A stretch of DNA of 64,000 bases from Polytrichum commune (taxonomy: Eukaryota > Streptophyta > Polytrichopsida > Polytrichales > Polytrichaceae), in assembly GCA_950295325.1 (NCBI GenBank), contig OX485806.1, positions 40,362,001-40,426,000 on the forward strand. The letters run 5' to 3'. Below, piece by piece: positions 1 through 10,800 of the stretch. The notes beneath the pieces are model-generated. The model did no database searches. It worked only from the letters and a program-made list of their open reading frames with translations, and was not told where the DNA came from. Position numbers and translations under genes: made by a program. The stretch's first letter is position 1. Every line of letters starts with the position of its first letter.

Positions 1-440
1 CTCCAATCTCAACTAACTAATCATCTAGTAATCGTGGAAAGACAGAGAGAGAAATGTGATGCTTAGTTACAAAGCTAGGATTGGAACTGCTTACCTCATG
101 GTGCTCACCTGAGTGCCTTTTCGAAGACCCCACACCATGGCCATCTAAGTACAATGGTTGTATTATTACATACATCAAGACCACGTGCTTCGACCTCACA
201 GAGCTTTGTACATTGGTACAGTGCCCGGGCAGGTTTTCAGGCATAATGGGTCAAAATTCCTAATGTTTCCAAGCCCAACCAGTTACATTTTGGGAGCTTG
301 ATTTTTTCTTTATTAATTTGAGGTATATACTTTAGATGCCTCTAAAATGATCTACAATTTTCTTGAAGACTTGAACTTCTCAACCTGTGATTTCTCAAAC
401 TCAACTTCATCTGTAAGTTGCGGTCGGTTCTTCCTTTTCA
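1..440. repeat. Local repeat copy, cut by the window edge
   Basis: This stretch matches 39057-39480 and 55720-56095. All three share the run from 'caactaactaa' through 'agctttgtacattggtaca' to 'caaactcaac'. The last 200 bases resemble the short inverted-repeat element seen intact at 37443-37659. In the other two copies an LRR fragment follows immediately; here it does not. The small open frames on both strands are not coding. Confidence 0.7.
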
Positions 441-1364
441 TTGCACTAGTATGTGCAATAAGGTTGTCTTTGTAAATAGGTTGCCTTTGTAAATAGGTCG
501 CCTCCTCACCCATCCACTTATCTTGGGTGAAAACTAGATTACAAAAATGTTTCTCTTTGTTCATTAGTCCGTATAGAAACTATAATATAATTTATAGTAG
601 ATATTACATTTTTATTATTATTGTAGTAGTAGTTGTTATTTAAATAGTATGGAATGTTGATATATTAGCATGGGGCAACCTAATTGCACATATTAGTGTA
701 GGTAACCTTTGTAGTTAAAGCTTGTAATTAACTTCTCATACACTACATTGATTATCCCAATTAGTGGGTGATATTGTTCGGAGTTACGCAATGCAATAGC
801 ATCTTACTCAAGAGTTCATTTTTAACCAACAAAAATTCAATGAGTTGCTCGGACATTATAGAACATCAAGGACTTTGCTTGGTGGAATATTACATTCTCG
901 TTGAACATATTTAGCACTGCGTAACTCCCAAATAGTAACACACACTAACTTTAGGAGGAGGAGGTAATAGTGTGGTTGAGATGGGGTTAGAAGTGCAACA
1001 TGAGTGAAAAACATTTCCTATGTGTGCTCACTAGTAGGTGTGGTCACATGTCATGAACGCACCCTATGCATTCATGAGCCATGAGTGTGTACACGATGGT
1101 ATCATTCGAAGGTGTTTTGTTGACCCCCCCCCCCCCTTTCCTACTAGTGCATGCACGGTGGATATATATGCCACCCAAAGGTAAGGCCCGGTCAATGATT
1201 AATGTAAGGAAAAAATCTTCTTTCTTGGGTTTCGCTTTCTAAACATTATTTAGTTGCACGGTTGTGTTCCAATCTATATTGAGCATCTCGCATGGGCTTC
1301 CACTATCTTACCTTCACGGGAAGAAACTTTTAAAATAAGAAAGAACTGACGCCAATGCAAATAA
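441..1364. other. No gene seen
   Basis: AT-rich intergenic DNA with a C-tract near 1126-1136. I see no coding signature, RNA gene or repeat that I could tie to another part of the window. Confidence 0.5.
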
Positions 1365-1794
1365 TGAATAGTGTCGGTTTGTTTTTTTTTGTTTTTGAGA
1401 CAGAAGGCCAACCCGGCCAATGCCAAATGAATAAAGCCAAAAGGAAAGACGCGCCCTCACCGAGGGGAGGCGGGGCCCCTCGAGCGCGAAAACACCGCCA
1501 CGTAAAAAGAGCCAACCAAGCAACGCCACCACAGACAACCCACCCGACCCACCAAACCAAGGACCGCCCCCAAACCACCGGCCAAGGACAACCCCCAGGC
1601 CACCCAACCCCCACCCCCAACACTACCTACCTATCTCTTAATCCTTTCCAATTCCACTCAATCCGAAGTTGATTACGTCTACACAACACATTCCTGGCAC
1701 CCCAAGACCTATCGAAGCCTTGGATTAAGGCCAACACCGAAAATTTGCTGATCTTGACGAGGTTTGTTCTTATCAGTTGAATAGTGTCGGTTTG
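1365..1794 (-). mobile_element. 5'-truncated LINE-like (or SINE-like) retroposon with 17-bp TSD
   Basis: The 17-base sequence TGAATAGTGTCGGTTTG occurs at 1365-1381 and again, perfectly, at 1778-1794. The 396 bases between them start on the plus strand with a T-rich tract, which is a poly(A) tail when read on the minus strand. A long perfect target-site duplication with an A-tail is the mark of target-primed reverse transcription. The minus strand has a short open stretch upstream of a GC-rich, G-heavy 3' untranslated-like part. It could be the 3' end of a LINE like the one whose reverse transcriptase remains at 63.3-64.0 kb, but that link is only a guess. The open frames here (97-144 residues) are low-complexity and not genes. 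Confidence 0.75.
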
Positions 1795-2227
1795 AATAGT
1801 AAGAATATTGTGAATAATGTTGGCATTTTTTAATGATATATATCTTATTAATAGAAATCTCAAGGAATAATGTTGGGATGAACAATGTATCGTGCAAATA
1901 TTCTTGGGATGAACAATGTTTCCTACGCATAATGTCGAGAGTACAACTCCACCCAAATTTCCAAGTCCAACCTCAATGTATGAATAACAAATATTCCCAA
2001 TTTGTTCGAGGGCCCGCATAATATAATTGACATATTTTGGGGTCACGAAACCAACCCACATGGCTGAATAATGTTAGGTTTGTTGGCTCTGTCTGTAGGA
2101 CAGAGACTATGCATCAACTTCTTCGTTTCAAGAGCAAATTTCCTAACCACTTTGTGTTCACACTTGGACGTTACTTGTTCTTGTTATTTTTGGTCCACTT
2201 TATGTAATGTGGATGTTAACTATAGTT

Positions 2228-2259
<32 letters not shown>

Positions 2260-2659
2260 AGTGCTCCCTAAAATGCATTGAAAGAAATCTAGTTAACTAT
2301 AGTTATTTCGGCAATTCTTGATTATTTATTTTAAAACTTTTGGGTGATAAATGAGTAGCTTCAATCCTTGACCCGTATTTGAGAAGAAGGTGCACAAAAT
2401 CCAAGAAAGGTTTGGTATAGTGAATAGCCATGGATTGGCATGAGCAAAGTAATCAGCTACAATTGTAGTCTTTCATAGCAAAGGACAGAGCCTCACGGTT
2501 CTACCGTTTTCTTGTTAAGCATTCATCCAATACAAAACCTCAAATCTAGAAATGTCCTCGGGAGAGGCAATTCTTCTTGTATATTTGTATATATGTGCAC
2601 TGAGATCTCAGCCAATGATTATTCCAATATTGGTCCACTAATGGATGATATATATGTTG
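1795..2659. other. No gene seen; TA/CA microsatellite
   Basis: Intergenic DNA. A (TA)n then (CA)n microsatellite lies at about 2230-2260. Nothing else is recognised. Confidence 0.5.
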
Positions 2660-4037
2660 GGCCAGGGATTCGTGGCACTCATGTATTCTCATTAGTGAGA
2701 GTTCATTCATCTTCGCGGATGAGATGAATCACTTTAGACACTTCCATACGTCGTCGGCTCCTTGTCTCAAGGGTTTCAAAAATACCAAGTTTTAGTAGTT
2801 TTAAAAATCCTAGTCTAATCTAATACTTAAGGCATCAATATAAAGGGGTATAGACATAAAAACATAAATAATGCCTCATATAGAAGCAAGTGGGGGCATC
2901 ATGTGTTGCCAACCTATCACTACTAATGCGGTTATTTTTAAGAAAAATTAACATGGGCGGATGTTAAATACCCCTCACGAACTTTCGGAGGTATCAAATC
3001 CGGGTTGTGGCAACCCTTAGAAATTTTCTAAACCCGACCGAAAATTGTTGTCCGCCTTGCCCAACTTCGAAAAAAACATTGCCCTTGCATTCTTGAAGGC
3101 CGCTTGACTACAAATCCCATATTGAATGCACTTCACCTTCAAGGTCTAAAATCCAATATATATGTGCACTTCCAATTAGCAAATAAGCAATTGATTGGGA
3201 TTTCATTCCGGAAGTGAAACCATCAATGAAGCACGTAATTAACTTGGAGCTCAAAAACATTACAAAATCCTCATTAACATTGAGGTTTAAATTTTGTGAC
3301 TTACCATTTAAAATTATATGTCATTCTAATGATAGATTAGTGCAAGTGTTCATAAGATGACAAAAATAAAACAATGAAGATAGAATAGAAAACATAGAAC
3401 AATAAAAATAAAAATAAAAATAATTTTTGAGGTAATATAATATAATATATAAATAAATGATATATTATTTGGAATTAGACTTGTGGGACAACGTTATGGA
3501 TGGGGTATACTCAGAAAATCATAAGTTTCTGACTATAGCCTATCTGAATTATTGTAATAATTTATCCTCGTCACATGGTATATATTAGTTATTTTAAAAT
3601 AAATTTTATTTATTTATTTAATTGATTTGTTTAGTTCACCGATTTATCATAAGGTGATATATATTATTTTGACATATTACAAATGTTTGAGCAAGCACAC
3701 CCGTGCAAAATAAATGAATTATGAACAAAAACAATGTTCATGACAACACGTCATAATTATATATTGCACACATTGATATCTTGCGATATTTATCAAAATA
3801 ACCATGTGGAATTCAAAGCCACATCATGGCCTTGGAAATAACTCATGGGAGGTTAGAAAATAGGCTTAGAGCATCCAAGGCCATATCATTGCCCCTTGCC
3901 AACTAATTAATATTTACAAAGTAGCTATGAGGGAGAAAATAGGTCTTACATCCCAACTCGGAGGTGTTTCACTACAGTAAGCTCCATCCGATTTTTGTTA
4001 CCGGATGACTTTACTTGAGTGCCACGAATCCCCGGCC
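2660..4037. mobile_element. Non-autonomous Mutator-like element, copy 1
   Basis: About 1.38 kb bounded by inverted ends: GGCCAGGGATTCGTGGCACT on the left, and on the right the same sequence inverted with one mismatch. The interior is collinear with 60403-61851 over nearly its whole length, for example the shared run 'ggcaacc' followed by 'cccgcccaacttcg'-like sequence and 'gattgggatttcattccgg'. Assignment to the Mutator class rests on copy 2, which has a clear 9-bp duplication. The flanks of this copy (TATATGTTG and GTTACAGTG) do not match, so it is older or rearranged. No transposase is encoded. Confidence 0.75.
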
Positions 4038-4182
4038 GTTACAGTGGAGTAATTAGTAATACGGCCCTTGAGTTACTTTTACCACAAAATATTGCTCTGC
4101 ACGACCATTCTTGGGAGCTGCTTTTAAGCTTAATATATAGGATGCATGAAGTGCTGTCTGTACACTAAGAGCAAGCCCAGTC

Positions 4183-4255
4183 TTCCCTGCATCTGCATCC
4201 GCATCCGGAAACAGAAATGGGCCTCTGTCCGGGATGCGATGGCAGATGCAGGGAA
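4183..4255. repeat. Imperfect inverted repeat (hairpin)
   Basis: TTCCCTGCATCTGC... at 4183 pairs with ...GCAGATGCAGGGAA ending at 4255. The CCGCATCCGG / CCGGGATGCG segments pair inside it, leaving a loop of about 20 bases. It may be the core of a small foldback transposon or a chance hairpin. No related copy was noticed in the window. Confidence 0.45.
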
Positions 4256-4436
4256 GGGCACCCACTCATCACCTTGCATCCCAGCCATAGGACGGTAAAG
4301 TAGGTAATAATTACTTGTTTACGGTACTTCTTCTTACTCTGCTCGACTCGACTAGGACAGGCTGCCCTTCCTAGTCACTCATTTCAGAAATTTATTATAT
4401 TATATTTATTACTATATTTATCGTATTTTTATATAA

Positions 4437-4620
4437 CTAATCAGATAATTACAACAAAATCAGATAATTACATTATAATGAGATAATTACATTATATCAG
4501 ATAATTACATTATATTCAGATAATTACGTTATAATTAGATAATTACATTATAATAGATAATTACATTATAATCAGATAATTACATTATAATCAGATGATT
4601 ACATTATAATCAGATAATTG
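4437..4620. repeat. AT-rich minisatellite, unit about 16-19 bp
   Basis: About ten tandem, slightly variable copies of CAGATAATTACATTATAAT. Variants lack a few bases or carry single changes (for example GATGATTAC). The array sits between the first Mutator-like element and otherwise unique DNA. Confidence 0.85.
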
Positions 4621-7600
4621 CAAGGCAAGTGTCATGTTGATGTCTGCACAAGCCCACTATCTGTCTGCAGACAATGCATGTGTGTACAGGTCCTGGATCT
4701 GTGGCTGTCTGCACAAGCCGTATGTTGATTGCTGCTGTTGCAAGTCCTATTAATGTGATGTACCTCACGGAATACATTACGTTTCGTGTCATCATCAAAG
4801 TCAGGGAACTTTTATTCAAGTGCCATTGCACAATCATCGAGTCAATTTTGGTGGGAAAGGTAGGACCACCTGACGGAGAAGTTCACCCTGGTCATGAATT
4901 CTAGGGGAATTTTAAAATTTGATTAGTCGAGAGTGACATTCTTGGCTGGTGGTGGTTTACACCACGGCCAAGAGTCCACTTTGGTGGAGAACTTTGTACA
5001 GTGATGAAAACATGACATGGTTGCCAACGTGGCGACACGTTTTTTGAAGGGGAGTTTTATGGAGGTCAAGTTTCTTGGGCAACCTCGAAGCCTCGGACAA
5101 GAAACTTCGCCTCTGGAGAATCCAAGGCCATATCATTGCCCCTTGCCAACTGTGGTACTTTTGGGCCACCCCCTTTCGAGGGAGCCTAAAAGTATCACAC
5201 AAGCCCTTCGGTGAAGGTGGCCTGCATTTGCAGGCGCCCAAGCCGAACCCGGATGATAGGTGTATAACGTGAGTAGTTAGATTTTTAAGGGAGATTAAAT
5301 ATGCGTCGTAGTACCTCCGGAGGTTAGGCCTTAGTTTTTTACTAGTGTGGCTTTAAACGCCACTAACCAATTTCATATCTAGTTCTAACCTTAACGTACA
5401 ACCTATTCTACGCGCAGACGCACCAGCCTTGAAACCAAGACAATCCTAATTTGTGAATTGGGATGGTTCTGATACACCCAACCGGGTGTGACTCATACCA
5501 CCCTAACTCAACGAACGGAATAACGACAATTTGATGGACCATTCAATTCTTCCTATTTCTTTATTTAGTTCTATTTAGTTTTCTAAGCGGGGGAACTTGG
5601 CCTAAGTCCCATCCTTCACACAAATTCCTTCTTAATTACTTACTTTTGTTTGCACGTCCTAACTTACTACATTAACATATTAGGCATCACCCCTTACCTC
5701 GGGTCTCTTGCCAACAAGGGTTTACGATTTATTTTGTATGTTTTGATTGTTAAATGTGTTTACACTGGATAGACCACGAAATGCAACTCAATGGGACCAG
5801 GGTGACGGGCGACCTGTAGGTTCAACCTGTTGCGCAATCTTCATAAATTGGGGCCATTACTCCCAATCTATGGGGCCAACAACATAATAGTGGATTCGCG
5901 GGTCATTAACCCCACCTTTCCACCAACAACATTCAGAGTGGTCGTGTCGGTGATTAATCCGACTTACCACACACGAAACTTGCTAATAAATGAAGCTACT
6001 ACCACAAAACATACCAAGGGCCCCGAAAACAATGGAATTGGGTACTCCCTTGGCGGTCAAGTGGTCAAGCCACTTGACCTTACGAGATAGGTGAGTGGGT
6101 TTAGAAATGCGTACCTTAGCCGTGCTCCCTCCAATCCTAAATGGAAGGCTTAAGGTTAGTTAATTTACCTCAATTTTCCTCGGTTGATTTGGGCTTGATG
6201 TAGGCCGAGCCGCTACCTCCTTCCTTGCTCCACTTTCCGAGCGTTGACCTTGCCTCCTTCTTTGTAACTAGTTTGGTAGTAAGCGTACCTTAGTTAACAA
6301 TTAAAATATAAAGTGTTATTCTGCCCTGTAATTTAATCCTAAGCATAATATTTATACTTAGTGCACCAAATTATCTTTCCAATGATCTAAAAATCACTCT
6401 AATCGGATAAGAAATGCAAAAGTTATGAGGGTTGGAAGTGTGAGGTCGATTCAACCGACCCTTCCAACCCACCTATCTACCTTCTAACTTCAAAAATTCA
6501 TAGCACATTCCTTACTACTTGGATCTAGGCTTTCCTTATACCATTGGAAAGCTATGAACAAGCTCTAACTAGAAAAATTATGACATCAGCAGGTTAAGCT
6601 AATAGAAATTCAGCGGACTCCTTGTAACACAGCAGTCAATCAAGAAGGCTTGAACTATGTATCTCGCCTTCAACAATTCATATCTAATTCAAATCTTAGT
6701 CAAATCAAACGTTCTATATGACCCTGGAGAGATATTAAAAAGATGTATTTGATAAAAATATGTGATTAGAAAGGTAAGCCGAAGTGAACCCAGCAGGTCC
6801 TCTGTAATGCAGCAGTCAACCAAAAGTTCTCAAACTATGTGTCCCATCTTGCACAATTCATATCTAATTCAAATCATGCTCAAATCAAATGTTCTAAGCC
6901 ATTTTGGAAAGCTACACAAAAGTTCTACTTGGGAAAAATATAATTTCTTGGAATTAAAATTCCTATTGGGCTCGCAGGTCTGATCCAGCAGCCGCTACCC
7001 ACAAGACCACCCAGTTTTTCTACTCCATCTTTGAAAATCCATAACTAATTGTCATCTCAACCAAATCACAAATGGGAAACGGCTATGGATAGCTATATGA
7101 AATCTCTCTAAGAAAAAAATGATAAGTATCTTGTTCTAGCTTTTGAACTAAGCCTTCAGGGCATTGGCAGATGAGGTCTATAATGCCTCTACTCAAAACT
7201 CTACCATCCAACCTACCTCTACAAAAGAAGGAATAATTTTGTTGGTGTGTTAATAAACACACAACCTAACTAGGAGAGAGAGAGTAGAGGAGGTTCTCAA
7301 GCCTTTCTTTTAGACCATTGAGAATACATGCTAAAGGATTTTTTCCTAACTACATTGAAGCAGGGCTTCGCCCAAAAACTAGAGAAAGAGAGAGAGCTAC
7401 AAGGTGGAAGGAGGGGTTTTTAAACCCTCTCACAAAAGGGTTGGACCCCTCCTCCACCGGATCCATTTTTCAAACCCTTTCCCGAAATTTTGGCTCGGGG
7501 GTTTTCCCGGTTGAGGTTGCCACCCTCTCGCCGAGGTGGCTCCGACAAAAAACCTTTAGAAATCTTTCTAATTTTTCCACCATCGAGTTGGCAAGGGGGC

Positions 7601-8017
7601 AAGTGGGCAAGTATCCCCCTTGCTCTCTTTCTTTTTTGTCTTCAAAATTCTTCACGCCGATTTTATCTTCTTACGTAAAACACCTCCAATAGTCTTGTGT
7701 GCCTCACACTAACTAATAAACTAACACTTGCTTAGCTAGCATCTACTAACATTTGCTTAATAACTAGCATCTACTAATATTTGCTTAATAACTAGCATCT
7801 ACTAATATTTGCTTAGCTAGTTGTTTTTACTAGCTAGCACATTTTTTCTACTTTGCTATCTTCTAGCACTACTTAGTTTCATTTTGACCTTCCTTCTTCT
7901 AGGCTAAATGCTAAATGAACTAATTTTCCCTAAATTCCCTATCAATTCTAACTTTTAATGCTAACATTCTAACTAAAAGTGATCCCGCAGAGTGGTGGAC
8001 CACTCAAAGGGTTCACA
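4621..8017. other. No gene seen; includes a diverged repeat cluster
   Basis: No supportable gene. The block 5610-5705 reappears at about 40740-40830 (shared 'tattaggcatcacccctta'). Three diverged, roughly 170-base repeats occupy about 6600-7100. Each has a run like 'aattcatatctaattcaaat' followed by 'ggaaagcta'. The 124-residue open frame at 7318-7692 shows no recognisable domain and is probably chance. Confidence 0.5.
6600..7100. repeat. Three diverged direct repeats of about 170 bp
   Basis: Units start near 6608, 6785 and 6980. Each has a CAGCAGT(C/-) stretch, then 'aattcatatctaattcaaat' or a close variant, then 'atcaaa(c/t)gttcta', then 'ggaaagct'. They probably belong to a decayed larger repeat. 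No ends or target duplications were found. Confidence 0.5.
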
Positions 8018-8176
8018 CCAACTAATTAATATTTACAAAATAGCTACGAGGGAGAAAATAGGTCTTACATTCGAACTCGGAGGTGTTTCACTAAAGTAAG
8101 CTCCATCCAAGCTTCTTGATGGACTCATCCGATTTTTGTTACCGGATGACTTTACTTGAGTGCCACGAATCCCCGG
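8018..8176. mobile_element. Right-hand end of a Mutator-like element, copy 3 fragment
   Basis: These 159 bases match the right ends of the elements at 2660-4037 and 60403-61851, including the terminal GAGTGCCACGAATCCCCGGC. It keeps 'cttgatggactcatccg', which copy 1 lacks and copy 2 has, so it is closer to copy 2. The rest of the element is absent. Confidence 0.75.
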
Positions 8177-10016
8177 CTGCCTGCATTGAGTGCATCCACC
8201 CCCCACCCTCCCTTTAGAGGTGTTTTTTCGGTGTTTACCATGAACTTTTAGTCTTGATGTACAATGAGGTGCCTAATTTAAGCTATGGAAAATATACTCC
8301 TACCTCAATAAAGCAACAAAACTTTCATCAATAATTTTTTTTTTGGGGGGGGGGTCAAATTTACATGCAACAATTGGTACAGAACAATTTGGTATCCCTA
8401 TTTATCTTGTTACCAGATTACATTATGCAAATTCCACAATATTTTACATAGCAACTTTGTTTTGGATTTTTCTTTCACTCATTTAAGGATTCTTTCTTCA
8501 AACCTAAAAGGTCAAAATGAGACCTCAATATTACAACAATGAGATTCCAACTGTCATATTGATTAGATTGTTACTTCTTGATTAACCGGAATTTTCCCCA
8601 AAGTTTGTTGAATGTGAATCATGCACGACTCTATCGAGAGTGGAATCATAATCCATGCCAAAAACATTAGCAAAAGTCAAGAGGATTTTTTTTTAAAAAA
8701 AAAAACAAATTGCAGATTACGACAAAACCAAGTATAAGTTGGCCATATCACTCAAATGCAACTTGTGATTCCATTAAGGTCGGCAAGTTTAATATGGTAA
8801 GTTATATTAGATGGACGTGTTGAAGGTAGAGCAATAGGTTGCTCGTAGTCATTGTATGGTGATTGTTAGAGGCATAAGAATGAATAATAAGGTTTAAATA
8901 AACCCATATGGTTTGTGGGAAGTGGGAGTCGAGATATCCCACATGCATTATATGAAGGCAGCTTCATGAGGGTTTTAGTGCTTGATTTTGGGATGTCTAG
9001 ATCAGCCAATTTTTAAAATGGAATGTTCATGTATAGCGCTTCTCACCCAAGTTGTGATGGTAATGAGGGGGTTGGTTTTCCATCCATGTCATTGAATGTG
9101 GGAAATATAAGAGAATATTCTATGAAATGCCGTTAGTCCCACAAAACCTTGTTATGGATCTGAATAATATTATGAATTAACATTCAATGCATCACCTAAG
9201 ATAGAATTTGTGCATAATTTGGTTACTTATCTTAAATCAAACACCTATATTTGAGTGGTATGTAGTTAGGTGTGACTAAAAGGACGGATACCATAAAGAC
9301 ATCTATTCAAAAGAGATTGGATTTTGTACTCAAAACATGATAACCATTGTAGGCTCATTAGTAATCATAATTGGGTTGACCTATATTACCTATATAGCAT
9401 GGATATCTTCAATTTGATAGTTCCATTAAGAATTTGAAGTTGGAGATCACTTACGTCCTTTGTGACGAACTCTGAAGGATGTTAAACAATTAAAGCTTCA
9501 CGCATGTTTTTAGGCATGTTCTATACACATACAATTCAAATTTTAGATTTTGACAATGAGATTGAGTTGAACATGTGCTTCACATTTGTAGCGATTGTGA
9601 CGGAATAGATGGAGGTGTAGGGATGGAAAGAGGAGAGATAAAGTGAAGAGGAGGATATATCCTACATCTTTGTTTCCACATGGGTTGGGATGGCAAATGC
9701 CAAGGGTATGCAAAGCAATAGATACGACTCATCTTGAAATCCTACTCAAGGGGCCAAATCAATGAGTATATGTTGTCAATTGTTCCCAAAATAATTGATG
9801 AAAAACAACAATGATGTTGCTAGTTCCAATTGTATGAACGTAGTTTGAAATTCATCTTGTACAATTTCCTTTTGTATGTATGGTCCACAACAAGTATTTT
9901 TGAAATTAAATTACAAATTATAACACATCATTGATTTGACTTGAAATTCCAACGCTTTTGAACAACCTTTTCACCCCTAACCTCTTTCATTTTGAATTCA
10001 TACAAGGTAATATCAC

Positions 10017-10050
<34 letters not shown>

Positions 10051-10800
10051 TCAACACTCAAATTATTAAAATACTCAACATCCAAATTTGGTTTGGCACA
10101 TAATTGAAAACACAAATCATAAATCCTTATACCAATATTATTTGATTTTTTTTCACTACCTAAATGAGTAAAATTTACTAACTGACTAAGGAATATTTAG
10201 AAAATGGTTAAAGCTAAACTTTCATTTATAAAAAAAAATTCACTATGTAATAAGGTTGATTTAAATTGTGTATTAAATAGGGATGTAGTATCAGATCCTA
10301 AAGAGATAAAGTATTTTTAATAGAATACTAAAAGAATCTATAGAGAAGTAAGATAGTTACCATTAAAAAAGTGACAATTTAGATTTTTTTTACTTTTTTT
10401 GTAGGAGAAAAGATAGAAATAGAAAAAAATAAAATTTAGATTCAAAATCAGACATCGTCCTCGATGGTTGGGTGGAGCACTAACAAAACCAATGAATAAC
10501 TTATTCATACAAACTCCAAACATTATGAGGAAAGTGACTACGGCCTCTATTTGGATTGGTTGATCAACTCATTCCAATTGCGTGTTTCATATCCTAGGAG
10601 ATGCAGTGGGCTAGTCAAAAAGAGTAAAAGCATTTAAGACCCATCTATTTTATATAGTGTAGATTCCCGATATGAATACGAAGGTTTTTGGCGTTTCCCA
10701 AAATGTGCTATTCTATCAAAGCAAGGCAGCTTGACTGTAGTTTGGTTGTCCCAGTTTTTTGGCTTTGCCACCGTACTAGGTCAGTCGCGAATTGTTTATT
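8177..10800. other. No gene seen; dispersed-repeat fragments and an (AAT)n tract
   Basis: AT-rich DNA with no supportable gene. An (AAT)n microsatellite lies at about 10015-10050. The pieces 9225-9420 and 10470-10640 belong to the dispersed repeat described at 36360-36730. They share the 'cacctatatttgagtggtatg' type start and the 'gcgtgtttcatatc' type end. Confidence 0.5.

Noticed and set aside
1355-1672. Overlapping open frames of 97-105 residues on both strands
   Set aside because: Composition is Pro/Thr/Gln-rich on one strand and Gly/Trp-rich on the other because of C-rich, GC-skewed DNA inside a retroposon. No domain.
4183-4255. Hairpin considered as a microRNA precursor
   Set aside because: Arms are short and mismatched, no conserved mature sequence is recognisable, and a foldback element end is as likely.
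7318-7692. 124-residue open frame on the plus strand
   Set aside because: No recognisable domain, partly overlapped by other open frames on both strands, and no splice or neighbour support.
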